A DNA stretch of 64,000 nt from an uncultured Lachnospiraceae bacterium (GTDB lineage: Bacteria > Bacillota > Clostridia > Lachnospirales > Lachnospiraceae): NCBI GenBank assembly GCA_947566645.1, contig CANOKL010000016.1, positions 1 to 64,000 of the forward strand, given 5' to 3'. Shown in pieces: positions 9,717 to 19,824 of this stretch. Position numbers and translations under genes: made by a program. The stretch's first letter is position 1. Each line of letters starts with the position of its first letter. The notes under the pieces are model-generated. The model had not been told where the DNA came from. It was given only the letters and a program-made list of their open reading frames with translations, and made no database searches.

Positions 9717-9756
9717 GTTGGGGACGGGGCATTTTTAAAAAGGCCCCGTCCCCAAC
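9717..9756. repeat. Palindromic GGGGACGGGG element, copy 2
   Basis: A 40-bp near-perfect palindrome (GTTGGGGACGGGGC, T5A5-rich centre, GCCCCGTCCCCAAC). It fills the gap between the convergent rpn gene (ending 9691) and the giant secreted protein gene (ending 9760), where a bidirectional terminator would be expected. Confidence 0.9.
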
Positions 9757-9759
9757 TGC

Positions 9760-12700
9760 CTAAGCGTCTCCTTCTGGAATTTCTTCTGCTTCAGGTTCTG
9801 CTATCTGGTCTTCCGTCTCCGGAACTTCTGTTTCTGGAGTATCGGATTCTATTGTTTCTGCTTCACTGGTCTGTGGAGCAGCCTCATACGAAGTTGCAGC
9901 TGCATCGGTAAATACCAGCCTGATTACTCCGTATGCTCCGCTTCCGTCAAGGGCTGTTGCCTTGATGATTACAGAGCCTTTCTTTAATGGAGTTACCACT
10001 CCTGCGTCTGTAACGGTTGCTACGTTTTCATCGTCTGATGACCACCGGACAGCGGATGGATCCAGAGGAGTGAGAACGACCGGGGCGCCCCAGCTTCCGC
10101 CGGTTTTCTCGAATACGGATAATGTAACCGGATTCAGAGGCATTGCACCTGAGTTTGCTCCTTCAGGAACATCTAAAGCAATATTTGACATTACCATCCT
10201 GACGGTGATGTCAACGGTTGCTTTCTTTCCGCTGCCATCATCTGCTGTTGCTGTAATGGTAGCTTTTCCGGCGCTCTTAGGAGTCACGGATGCAGCGGTT
10301 GTATTCGCTGTACCCTTAACTGAGAGTACGTCCGGATTGCTGCTTTCCCAGGTTACGCCAAGACCAGGCATTGCCGGAGTGAACTCTACCCAGATGTTTT
10401 TCATGTCGCCAGGAGCGTTTGACATGAGGGTGTTGTTGTTTCCTGCAACTGCCGGGCTCAGAGCGATCGTCATATCGTAGTCTGTTTTAGGATCGCCTAC
10501 TGTGACGATGACGCGCTGGTTGTAGCACATATTGTGTGCGCCATTATCTGTGGCTGTTGCTATAATGTGGAATGTATCGCCCTTCTTCGCGTCTTTTGGT
10601 ATTGTGAATACTGCCTTTCTGGTATTCTTTGCATTGGCTTCGCTTCCGTTGATAACCAGGGTTTTATCCTTGTTCTCTGCGGAACCATTGATGTCTTTGC
10701 CGGCTTCGTAATAATGCCACCAGTTTACACTGACCTTGTCGCCGTCCGGGTCGGAGGTTGCGGCATTTAATGTTACGCGTTCTCCCGGAGCTGCTGTGAT
10801 ATCCAGCCCTTCCTTGATTGTAAGGTCTGGTCTGTGGTTGGCTTTCTCGTATTTGTCTGCGATACACCAGTCCGCGCGGCCTGCAAAATCGTTCTGCAGC
10901 TGCTCTGTCCACCGGATCTGGGCATTTTCAACCTGTCCGTCTTTGTACTGCGGATCTGGATTTGCCCGTTCGGTTGTAACAAAATCTCTTGCGCTGGAGT
11001 ATCTCTTTGTCAGTGCAGCGCCGCTGGCATTCGTTGTGTTCTGCTTCGTATAGCGTCCGGCCCATCCGCCGTAATTATCTCCTTCCAGGGATCTTAAGCC
11101 TGTGTCAAGCAGATGGAAGTAGGTCGGAGAATCACCCTCGGATATAAAGTGATATCTTTCCTTTGAACCGCCAAATACGTTCGGATTATTTAACATATCG
11201 TCATTTGCACCATACTGAAAACTACTTGCTTCTCCGTGTAAATAGGTGCCGTCGCCCATGGTAACATATTTATCTAATAATGCACCATGATTGAACTCAA
11301 TGTTTTCTGCATGCCATGCACCGGATAACCGCTCCTGCATTGCAGGTGTTCCCTGGTTGGTGGTGCTGTATGCAAATACACCGAAGCCGATGTTTACTGC
11401 CTTCATATCCGGATATGAGAGGGCGATGTATTTGTCGTAAGTATCATCCTGGAATCCGCAGACGTTCAGGACAACCTTATCGCAGATGCTGTTGTAAATC
11501 TCGTTCCACTGCGGGGAGGATTTGTATTCGTCCTCGATTTCCTTCAAAGCGCGTGCCGCTGTTACCGGGCCGCCCCATGACTGAAGTGACAGTGATCTGG
11601 TGTCTCTGCCAAATGCGATATCAAGGATAGCTTCTTTGATCAGGTTGGAGCCGTCGCTTGATTTTGTCATATCGTTCGCCCAGTCAATGTTGCCGTCTAC
11701 GGTGATGCTCTTTAAATAATTCGGAGTCGGGTAATTGGGGTCGTGGACGCGCAGATTTTCGTAAACCTCGCCATAAGCAGCTACAATCTCGTGCTTCCAT
11801 TCTGTACCCGGCCACCGGTATGAATTTTTCCCGGAATCATAGGGGGCGTCTGCGCTTCCCTTCCACCGGAGGCTTGCGCTGGTCTGGATGATTCCTGCCA
11901 GGTCTACTTCGTTTGTGTACAGCAGCAGTCTGACCAGGGAGTCCATGTCATCTACTTCCCCGTCTGTCATGACGATTGCCCTCGGCTTGCTTGTATCTAC
12001 AACTGTTACATGTGCCTTGGCCTTTGCGCCGCTTCCGTCCGCGGCCTCAATTGTAATATCCGTGCTGCCCTGTGCAAGAGCGGTGATTGTGCCGTCTGCG
12101 CTTACGCTTGCTGCATATGGATCGGAAAGTGTATATTTCAGCTGCTTGTTCGTAGCGTTTGCAGGAGCGATGGTTGTCTCCAGTCTCTGCTTTGAGCCTG
12201 CCTCTAATGTAAATTCGGACTGCTTAACGGTGATCCCTGATACTTTCACCTGGGGTGCGGCGGGCGCCTTTACTGTAACCTGAACAGTAGCCTTTTTCTT
12301 GCTCCCGTCTGTAGCGCTTACTGTAATAACCGCTGACCCGGCCTTCTTTGCTGTGATTTTGCCCTTGGAGCTTACGGCTGCAACTGCTGTATTGGAAGAT
12401 TTGAAATTCAGCTTCTTTATGCTTGCGTTCTTTGGTGTGATCGTTGTCTTGATTGTCCTGGTGCCGCCGGCATCCAGGGTGATATTTGCAGCGTCAACGG
12501 TCAGTTTTTTGACTGGCTTTGTTTTCTTTACAGTTACTTTGCAGGAAGCGGTCAGGGTGTTATTGCTTTTGTCTTTTGCACTGGCTGTAATGGTGGCTTT
12601 TCCTGCTTTGATGCCTTTTACCACGCCCTTTTTGCTTACGGAAGCGACTTTCTTATCGGAACTTTTCCAGGTAATCTTCGCGGAAGCTGCCTTTGGGGCT

Positions 12701-12876
12701 TTTGTTACCTTCAGGGTTTTCTTTGTGCCAGTATAAATGGTTGCTTTCTTTGCAATACTAATCTTCGCCAGAGGTTTTGACGCAGCCTCTGCCTGTAAGG
12801 CGGTCCCTGGAAGTGACAGGGAAGCGCTAACCATAGCTGCAGTGAGCAGCCCGGCCATGAGTTGTTTTCTTTTCAA
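9760..12876 (-). CDS. Large secreted DUF1593/Sde182 nucleoside-hydrolase-like protein with Big_2 domains
   Basis: 1038 residues, a paralogue of the 1584-6035 protein but with one catalytic-like module. A signal peptide (to about residue 32) is followed by three Big_2 domains (to about 290). The nucleoside-hydrolase-like module begins at AIVMTDGEVDDMDS (about 298) and runs to about 620. A Sde182-type Ig-like region, two more Big_2-like domains and a Glu-rich acidic tail follow. No sortase motif is seen. The TTG at 12876 is well supported by AGAAAGGAG immediately upstream and is the only start before the signal peptide. Expression should be controlled by the promoter at 12997-13025. Probable role: extracellular hydrolysis feeding the adjacent sugar cluster (inference). 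Confidence 0.87.
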   Translation of the reverse strand: MKRKQLMAGLLTAAMVSASLSLPGTALQAEAASKPLAKISIAKKATIYTGTKKTLKVTKAPKAASAKITWKSSDKKVASVSKKGVVKGIKAGKATITASAKDKSNNTLTASCKVTVKKTKPVKKLTVDAANITLDAGGTRTIKTTITPKNASIKKLNFKSSNTAVAAVSSKGKITAKKAGSAVITVSATDGSKKKATVQVTVKAPAAPQVKVSGITVKQSEFTLEAGSKQRLETTIAPANATNKQLKYTLSDPYAASVSADGTITALAQGSTDITIEAADGSGAKAKAHVTVVDTSKPRAIVMTDGEVDDMDSLVRLLLYTNEVDLAGIIQTSASLRWKGSADAPYDSGKNSYRWPGTEWKHEIVAAYGEVYENLRVHDPNYPTPNYLKSITVDGNIDWANDMTKSSDGSNLIKEAILDIAFGRDTRSLSLQSWGGPVTAARALKEIEDEYKSSPQWNEIYNSICDKVVLNVCGFQDDTYDKYIALSYPDMKAVNIGFGVFAYSTTNQGTPAMQERLSGAWHAENIEFNHGALLDKYVTMGDGTYLHGEASSFQYGANDDMLNNPNVFGGSKERYHFISEGDSPTYFHLLDTGLRSLEGDNYGGWAGRYTKQNTTNASGAALTKRYSSARDFVTTERANPDPQYKDGQVENAQIRWTEQLQNDFAGRADWCIADKYEKANHRPDLTIKEGLDITAAPGERVTLNAATSDPDGDKVSVNWWHYYEAGKDINGSAENKDKTLVINGSEANAKNTRKAVFTIPKDAKKGDTFHIIATATDNGAHNMCYNQRVIVTVGDPKTDYDMTIALSPAVAGNNNTLMSNAPGDMKNIWVEFTPAMPGLGVTWESSNPDVLSVKGTANTTAASVTPKSAGKATITATADDGSGKKATVDITVRMVMSNIALDVPEGANSGAMPLNPVTLSVFEKTGGSWGAPVVLTPLDPSAVRWSSDDENVATVTDAGVVTPLKKGSVIIKATALDGSGAYGVIRLVFTDAAATSYEAAPQTSEAETIESDTPETEVPETEDQIAEPEAEEIPEGDA

Positions 12877-12961
12877 CTTTTTCTCCTTTCTGAAAACCGT
12901 TTATGTAAACAGTTTTGTTTTGCCGATCTTGCTGATAACAAGAATATTGATAGGGAATTGA

Positions 12962-13025
12962 AATAATCTACCGCGGTAATAGTTATTTGCGGTTCCATTA
13001 TAATATTACTTAAAACGTTTGTCAA
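12962..13025 (-). promoter_or_regulatory. Promoter and candidate LacI operator of the second secreted protein gene
   Basis: On the minus strand TTGACA (13020-13025) and TATAAT (12997-13002) are 17 bases apart. Just downstream is the palindrome AATAATCTACC-GC-GGTAATAGTTATT (12962-12987). The arrangement matches 6226-6289 almost base for base while flanking sequence has diverged, which indicates selection on a regulatory site. Confidence 0.78.
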
Positions 13026-13493
13026 TATAAATAAAATAAAAGATTTTAATGTTGAAAAGTATAGAATATGCACAAAAGAATGAAAAATATAGAGAAAAGA
13101 GGCAAGATGAATATGCGTTTCTTCATTAAATGCGGCTGAAAATGAAAAAGAAAGAAAAACCTTGATTCTGTCTGGAGGATGTGTTCCGGAGAAAACGGGA
13201 ACGATTGCCAAAAAATAAACATTTATGTGACGATTCACATAAACATTTTTGTGAATCAAAAGATAAATGTTAACAAAATATGAATGTAATGTGAATAGAT
13301 GATAAATATAATGTAAATAGTGCACAAAAACGAAGAGTCAAATTTGGGATATTTAAACAAAATACGAATTTTAGGAAAAAAGTTGCAAAAAACTATTGAA
13401 TTTTTTATGTAAATGTTTATAATGGAACCATAGACAAGGAACAAGCAACAAAAAGAACAAAGTGAACAAAAGGAAAGCAGAGGCGGTGACGGA
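13026..13493 (+). promoter_or_regulatory. Divergent regulatory region of the second lacI gene
   Basis: Contains a perfect inverted repeat TTATGTGA-CGAT-TCACATAA at 13223-13242, followed by a second, looser TTCACA...TGTGAA pair to about 13257; both are operator candidates. A promoter for the lacI gene is TTGAAT (13396-13401) with TATAAT (13418-13423), spacing 16. The promoter spacer itself holds TGTAAATGTTTA, similar to GTAAAC motifs near the secreted-protein genes, so autoregulation is possible. Confidence 0.6.
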
Positions 13494-14504
13494 GTGAAGG
13501 TCAGTATAAAACAGATTAGTGAAGAGACAGGCTTTTCTCCTGCAACTGTCTCGAATGCCCTGAACCGAAGAAAGGGCGTAAATGGAGAAACAGCCGAGAA
13601 GATACTAAAAGCAGCAGAACGGCTCGGATACCAGTCGGACAAGGCGATTACCAGTATCAGGTTTGTTACATACAGAAAGAACGGTCTGATTATTGATGAC
13701 TGCCAGGTTTTCCCGGCAATGATCGAAGGAGTGGAGCAGCAGGCAAAGGAGCTGGGATATGAGACTACCTTCAGCCGCCTGAATTATAAGGATGAAGATT
13801 TCGAAGAACGGCTGAATGAAGTCGTTGACGATACAGGCTCCATACTGATTCTTCTGGCCACAGAGATGATCGAAGAAGACTTTGAACCCTTCCGGAGGTA
13901 TAAAGGCAGGATGGTCCTGCTCGACGGATGGTCAGAGCAGATGGATTTTGACGGGATCCTGATTAACAATACAGATGCAGCGTGCCACGCAGTAGAATAC
14001 CTGATTGAAAAAGGGCACACAGAGATTGGATATCTCCGGGGGGATTACAGGATCAAAGGATTCCAGTACAGGGAATACGGCTATAAGAGGGCCATGGAAC
14101 GTGCCGGACTCAGGCCGGATCCGAAGCAGATCATCACCATAGGGACAAAGCTTGAAAGCGCTTATGAAGGAATGAAGGAATACCTGGGACAGGAACCGGC
14201 TCTTCCTACAGCATATTTTGCAGATAATGATGTGATTGCACTGGGAGCCATGAGGGCGATGAAGGAGAAGGGAATCCGGATTCCGGAGGATGTGTCAGTG
14301 GTGGGCTTTGATGATTCGAAGTTCGGGCTGATCTCAGTGCCGGGTCTTACAACGGTTCACATCTATAAGCATGAGATGGGAGCAACGGCCGTAAGGAGGG
14401 CTCTGGACTATGTGAAGAACCAGGACAAAGCGGAAAAGATGAAAATCCAGGTCTGCACCACATTTGTAGAGCGCGAGAGCGTAAGAGACCTGAAAAGAGC
14501 TTAA
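13494..14504 (+). CDS. LacI family transcriptional regulator heading the sugar cluster
   Basis: 336 residues with a LacI HTH ([20 protein letters not shown]) and a sugar-binding-protein-like sensor domain. The GTG start at 13494 is preceded by GAGGCGGTGACG and aligns exactly with the start of the paralogue at 282. It is divergent from the secreted protein gene at 9760-12876 and is followed after 52 bases by the isomerase-like gene. It therefore probably controls both sides, with the palindromes in the intergenic region as sites. Effector unknown. Confidence 0.93.
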   Translation: MKVSIKQISEETGFSPATVSNALNRRKGVNGETAEKILKAAERLGYQSDKAITSIRFVTYRKNGLIIDDCQVFPAMIEGVEQQAKELGYETTFSRLNYKDEDFEERLNEVVDDTGSILILLATEMIEEDFEPFRRYKGRMVLLDGWSEQMDFDGILINNTDAACHAVEYLIEKGHTEIGYLRGDYRIKGFQYREYGYKRAMERAGLRPDPKQIITIGTKLESAYEGMKEYLGQEPALPTAYFADNDVIALGAMRAMKEKGIRIPEDVSVVGFDDSKFGLISVPGLTTVHIYKHEMGATAVRRALDYVKNQDKAEKMKIQVCTTFVERESVRDLKRA

Positions 14505-14556
14505 CCGAATCTTAAAATAGATGAACTGGTAAAGAAGAAAGGATGGAGGAAAAAAG

Positions 14557-15957
14557 ATGGCAACTATGAAACTGGGCTATGCACCAACAAGAAGAAGTAT
14601 CTTCAGTGCACCTGATGCAATCAAGTACAGAGGCCTCACGGCAGACAGATTAAGAGAACTTGACATTGACTTCGTTGATATTGATGATATTAACGAAGAA
14701 GGACTTCTGTATGATGACAACGACATGAAGAAAATCGCCGCGAAGTTCAAGGCAGAGGGTGTGGATGGATTATTCCTGCCCCACTGCAACTTCGGCACAG
14801 AGTATCTTTGCGCAAGACTTGCAAAGGAACTGGGAGTTCCGGTTCTTCTGTGGGGACCCCTTGACGAGAGGCCGGAGGCGAACGGCGAGAGACTTAGAGA
14901 TACACAGTGCGGCCTGTTCGCTACAGGCAAGGTACTCAGAAGATTCCGCGTACCATTTACTTATATGACGAACTGCAGGCTGAATGATCCGGTATTTGAG
15001 AGGGGACTCAGAGATTTCCTGGCAGTATGTAATGTGGTAAAGACATTCCGGAGCATCCGGATCCTGCAGATTGCCCCAAGGCCGTTCGACTTCTGGACAA
15101 CAATGTGCAACGAGGGCGAGCTTCTGGAGAGATTCAACATCCAGCTTTCCCCGATTCCGATGCCGGAGCTTACAGAAGAGATTAAGGCAGTGAAGGAAGA
15201 GGGAACGAAGCTTGCGCAGATGATCACATACATCAATGAGAACATGGATGTAAAGATCAAGGAAAATGAAGTGGAGAATGTAGCGGCCCTGGCAGTTGCC
15301 ATGGAGCAGCTCACAGAGAAGTACGGATGCAAGGCAGTTGCCATCCAGTGCTGGAACGCACTTCAGGGAGAGATCGGGATTATGCCATGCGCGGCAAACG
15401 CTATTCTCAATGAGAAGGGAATTCCGGTTGTCTGTGAGACAGATATCCACGGAGCCATTACCTCACTTCTTGTTGAGGCGGCAGGCATGGACGAGACGAG
15501 AAGCTTTTTCGCAGACTGGACCATCCGCCATCCGGATATTGAGAACGGCGAGCTCCTGCAGCACTGCGGACCGTGGCCCATCTCCGTGGCACAGGAAAAG
15601 CCGCAGCTTACTTACCCGCTGGCATTCGACCACCCGGGAAGCCTTACGGCAGAAGCAAAGCACGGGGACGTAACCCTCTGCAGGTTTGACGGTGATAATG
15701 GGGAATACTCCATGCTGCTGGGACGTGCGAAGGGCGTGGAAGGACCAAAAGGAATGGGCACATACCTCTGGGTAGAGGTTGAGAATATTAAGCGTCTGGA
15801 AGCGAAGATTGTGGAAGGACCTTACATCCACCACTGCGTGGGAATCCATAAGGATGTTGTACCTGTACTGTATGAGGCATGTAAATACATCGGAATTAAA
15901 CCGGATCTGTATGACCCCATTGAGGAAGATGTAAAAGCATATTTAAGAGGAGAATGA
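14557..15957 (+). CDS. L-fucose/L-arabinose isomerase family protein
   Basis: 466 residues with the overall layout of the L-fucose isomerase-like superfamily: N-terminal Rossmann-like domains (LGYAPTRRSIFSAPDA, then FLPHCNFGTEYLCARLAKEL) and a C-terminal domain with metal-site-like residues (QCWNALQGEIGIMPC, CETDIHGAITSLL, then HHCVGIH). Family members interconvert aldoses and ketoses using a divalent metal, but many uncharacterised relatives exist, so the substrate cannot be named. It starts at ATG 14557 after AGGATGGAGG. Its stop overlaps a possible ATG of the transketolase gene, so it is co-transcribed with a complete pentose-metabolism operon. Confidence 0.8.
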   Translation: MATMKLGYAPTRRSIFSAPDAIKYRGLTADRLRELDIDFVDIDDINEEGLLYDDNDMKKIAAKFKAEGVDGLFLPHCNFGTEYLCARLAKELGVPVLLWGPLDERPEANGERLRDTQCGLFATGKVLRRFRVPFTYMTNCRLNDPVFERGLRDFLAVCNVVKTFRSIRILQIAPRPFDFWTTMCNEGELLERFNIQLSPIPMPELTEEIKAVKEEGTKLAQMITYINENMDVKIKENEVENVAALAVAMEQLTEKYGCKAVAIQCWNALQGEIGIMPCAANAILNEKGIPVVCETDIHGAITSLLVEAAGMDETRSFFADWTIRHPDIENGELLQHCGPWPISVAQEKPQLTYPLAFDHPGSLTAEAKHGDVTLCRFDGDNGEYSMLLGRAKGVEGPKGMGTYLWVEVENIKRLEAKIVEGPYIHHCVGIHKDVVPVLYEACKYIGIKPDLYDPIEEDVKAYLRGE

Positions 15958-15959
15958 TA

Positions 15960-16793
15960 ATGGAGAATTTGAAGGCATTAGCTTACGAGTTAAGGGAAAA
16001 TGTAATCGACATGATCGTGGAAGGCAAGGCCGGACACATCGGCGGCGACATGAGTGTGATGGAGATTCTGACAGAGATTTATTTTGATCAGATGAACATC
16101 AGCCCGGAAAATATGGATGATCCGGACAGGGACAAGTTTATCATGAGCAAGGGACATTCCGTGGAAGCATACTACGCGGTTCTGGCAAAGAAGGGCTTCT
16201 TTGATATCAAGGACGTGATCGCCGAGTTTAGTAAGTTCGGCTCCCAGTTTATCGGACACCCGAATAACAAGCTTCCGGGAATCGAGATGAACTCCGGTTC
16301 CCTTGGACACGGACTTCCGGTCAGTGTGGGCATGGCTCTTGCCGGGAAGATGGATGAGAAGGACTACAGAGTGTATACCGTTATGGGAGACGGCGAGCTG
16401 GCAGAGGGTACTGTATGGGAAGGCGCTATGGCGGCAAGCCACTATAAGCTTGACAACCTCTGCGCAGTGGTAGACAGGAACCGTCTGCAGATCTCAGGCA
16501 ACACCGAGGATGTGATGGCGCACGACGACCTGCACGAGAGATTCCGCTCCTTTGGATGGAACGTTATCGACGTGGCAGACGGAAATGACATCGACCAGCT
16601 TAAGGCAGCACTTGACAGTGCGAAGGAGACGAAGGGAAAACCGACTGTACTCATTGCAAACACCGTGAAGGGCAAGGGCTCTTCCGTTATGGAAAATAAG
16701 GCAAACTGGCATCACAAGGTACCGAACGCAGAAGAGCTTGAGCAGATCAGAAAAGATCTGGCAGCAGGAAAGGAGGCGGCGCTTCATGGCTAA
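15960..16793 (+). CDS. Transketolase, N-terminal (pyrimidine-binding side) subunit
   Basis: 277 residues forming the thiamine-diphosphate half of a split transketolase. The TPP motif GDGELAEGTVWEGAMAASHY leads to a DRNRLQ segment, and the substrate/cofactor histidines sit in SKGHSVEAYYA and GSLGHGLPVS. The ATG at 15960 is preferred over the overlapping ATG at 15954 because AGGAG (15948-15952) then lies 7 bases away rather than 1. Its 3' end overlaps the C-terminal subunit gene by 8 bases, so the two are translationally coupled. Transketolase moves two-carbon units between sugar phosphates, linking pentoses to glycolysis. Split transketolases in sugar operons often serve a dedicated pathway, so the true substrate may differ. 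Confidence 0.9.
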   Translation: MENLKALAYELRENVIDMIVEGKAGHIGGDMSVMEILTEIYFDQMNISPENMDDPDRDKFIMSKGHSVEAYYAVLAKKGFFDIKDVIAEFSKFGSQFIGHPNNKLPGIEMNSGSLGHGLPVSVGMALAGKMDEKDYRVYTVMGDGELAEGTVWEGAMAASHYKLDNLCAVVDRNRLQISGNTEDVMAHDDLHERFRSFGWNVIDVADGNDIDQLKAALDSAKETKGKPTVLIANTVKGKGSSVMENKANWHHKVPNAEELEQIRKDLAAGKEAALHG

Positions 16794-17718
16794 GATCGCA
16801 AATAAACAGGTAATATGTGACGTACTGCTTGAGGCAGCAAAAAAGGATAAGGATATTGTGGCGCTCTGCAGCGATTCAAGAGGAAGTGCATCCTTCACAC
16901 CATTTGCAAATGAGCTTCCCGGCCAGTTCGTGGAGACCGGGATTGCGGAGCAGAACCTGGTAAGCATCTCCGCAGGACTTGCAAAATGCGGCAAGAAGCC
17001 TTATGCAGTATCTCCGGCATGCTTCCTGTCCACAAGAAGCTATGAGCAGTGCAAGGTAGACGCGGCATATTCCAATACGAATGTGAAGCTCATCGGAATC
17101 AGCGGCGGCGTCAGCTACGGCGCGCTGGGGATGAGCCATCACTCCGCACAGGATATTGCAGCCATGGCAGCAGTACCGAATATGAGAGTGTACCTCCCAA
17201 GCGACAGGCTTCAGACAGAGTGCCTGATGAAGGAGCTGATTCAGGATGACAAGACAGCATACATCCGCGTTGGAAGAAACGCAGTGGATGATGTGTACGA
17301 AGAGGGAAATGTTCCTTTCGAGATGGATAAAGCAACCTTTGTTACAGAGGGAACGGATGTGGCGATTATCGCCTGCGGCGAGATGGTAAAACCGGCAGTG
17401 GATGCAGCAGCAGCCTTAAAGGAGCAGGGAATCAGCGCCACAGTGGTAGATATGTACTGTGTAAAGCCATTAGATAAGGAAGCAATTGTGAAGGCGGCCA
17501 AAGGAGCAAAGGCAGTCATTACAGTCGAAGAGCATGCTCCATACGGCGGACTTGGCTCCATGGTCAGCCAGGTAGTCGGAAGCGAGTGCCCGAGAAAGGT
17601 GGTAAACCTGGCGCTTCCGGATGCACCGGTTATCACAGGAACCTCAAAAGAGGTATTTAACTATTACGGATTAAATGCAGAAGGCATCGCGAAAGCGGCG
17701 GCTGAAGCATTAAAATAA
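16786..17718 (+). CDS. Transketolase, C-terminal subunit
   Basis: 310 residues with the pyrimidine-binding domain (about 1-170, FVETGIAEQNLVSISAGLA with the conserved catalytic glutamate) and the transketolase C-terminal domain (about 185-305). The ATG at 16786 is chosen because AAAGGAGGCGGC sits directly upstream and the family N-terminus begins there; the longer frame from 16738 has no supporting signal. It overlaps the N-subunit gene and forms an alpha2beta2-type enzyme with it by analogy. It is followed by a short gap and the importer genes. Confidence 0.92.
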   Translation: MAKIANKQVICDVLLEAAKKDKDIVALCSDSRGSASFTPFANELPGQFVETGIAEQNLVSISAGLAKCGKKPYAVSPACFLSTRSYEQCKVDAAYSNTNVKLIGISGGVSYGALGMSHHSAQDIAAMAAVPNMRVYLPSDRLQTECLMKELIQDDKTAYIRVGRNAVDDVYEEGNVPFEMDKATFVTEGTDVAIIACGEMVKPAVDAAAALKEQGISATVVDMYCVKPLDKEAIVKAAKGAKAVITVEEHAPYGGLGSMVSQVVGSECPRKVVNLALPDAPVITGTSKEVFNYYGLNAEGIAKAAAEALK

Positions 17719-18855
<1,137 letters not shown>

Positions 18856-18876
18856 TTTTTGCAGATTAAAGCAGGT

Positions 18877-18918
18877 AAGGGGCGGCGCAACGTTTTACGC
18901 GGGGCTCCGCCCCTTTTG
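18877..18918 (+). terminator. Rho-independent terminator/attenuator after the binding protein gene
   Basis: A 9-bp GC-rich stem (AAGGGGCGG at 18877-18885, CCGCCCCTT at 18907-18915) ends in a TTTT run. Since the importer genes continue on the same strand, it probably acts as a partial terminator. Confidence 0.75.
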
Positions 18919-18959
18919 CAGATTCTTATGCGGGAAATGAAGTTACTGTGCTGCTTACC

Positions 18960-19060
18960 GCGCAGCTGGTAACGAAAAGTGTAACTACTCAGCAGACCGA
19001 AGGTACTGGGCAGTTACCGGAAAGTATTAGAGGGTAACGTTACAGAGGGAAGGAACCAAT
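18960..19060. repeat. GTAACT...CAGTTAC palindromic repeat region
   Basis: Contains a GTAACTACTCAGCAG half and a GAAGGTACTGGGCAGTTAC half (about 18981-19017), and a small GTAACGTTAC palindrome shortly after. The same motif family appears at 31998-32163 and 60815-60842. Function unknown; REP-like. Confidence 0.65.
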
Positions 19061-19172
19061 CAGTTATACTTTATCGGACGATAGTCCGACTGCCCCGTCA
19101 GGGGCAGGAATTATGGGATGCCCGGATGGGTATACGTTACAGAAACAGGCATATGAGGCAGAGGAGGTTGCC

Positions 19173-19814
19173 ATGAAAAGACGGATGTTAGCACTGGGGC
19201 TGGTACTGGCGATGACAGTATCACTTTCCACCGGATGCATGAAGATAATTAAAATAGGAGAAGAAGGAAAATATACCGGCGTGACGGAATTCAATGCCGG
19301 CGATGATGTAAAGAGTGTGTGGGACAGCAACATCATGACCGAGATGGACGAAAAGGCAGTAGAGTTGTCTGAATTTCTCACGGAAGCAGGGGGAGACCTG
19401 AATTCACTGGCTGAGAAGTATGGGAAATATTCCATGGGAGACAGCGGTGAGCTGAGTTATGTCGTAAAGGGAACCGGAACCGTGGAAGAGGTAAACCAGG
19501 AATCACGTGCCGGTTATATGACACTGAAGCTCGACGGTTATGACGGCCCGGAGGAAATCCAGATTCAGATCGGCTCTGTATACAAGGGCTCATCTATCAG
19601 GGATTCACTTGATTTTATTAATTTTAATGATTATACCAATCAGCAGGAATGGGCGGCGATTTCCCAGAGCATTAACTCCATCGTGGACGAGGAGGTCGTA
19701 CAGGCTGCGGATCCTTCGGGCTTAAGCGGAAAGACCGTCACCTTTGAAGGAGCATTTACGGTATCAGGAAATGAGTCAATACTGATTACACCGGTTCGCT
19801 TAGAGACAAACTAG
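19173..19814 (+). CDS. DUF2291 family lipoprotein of a ribose-type ABC importer
   Basis: 213 residues with a lipoprotein signal (LSTGCMKI, Cys about residue 22), then a small mixed domain with GTVEEVNQESRAGYMTLKLD and a C-terminal strand pair typical of DUF2291. These lipoproteins are found almost only inside sugar ABC importer operons of the RbsABC class, between the binding protein and the ATPase, as here; their exact role is unknown. The ATG at 19173 is used because GAGGAGGTTGCC precedes it and the signal peptide begins there. Confidence 0.82.
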   Translation: MKRRMLALGLVLAMTVSLSTGCMKIIKIGEEGKYTGVTEFNAGDDVKSVWDSNIMTEMDEKAVELSEFLTEAGGDLNSLAEKYGKYSMGDSGELSYVVKGTGTVEEVNQESRAGYMTLKLDGYDGPEEIQIQIGSVYKGSSIRDSLDFINFNDYTNQQEWAAISQSINSIVDEEVVQAADPSGLSGKTVTFEGAFTVSGNESILITPVRLETN

Positions 19815-19824
19815 GAGGTGCAGT

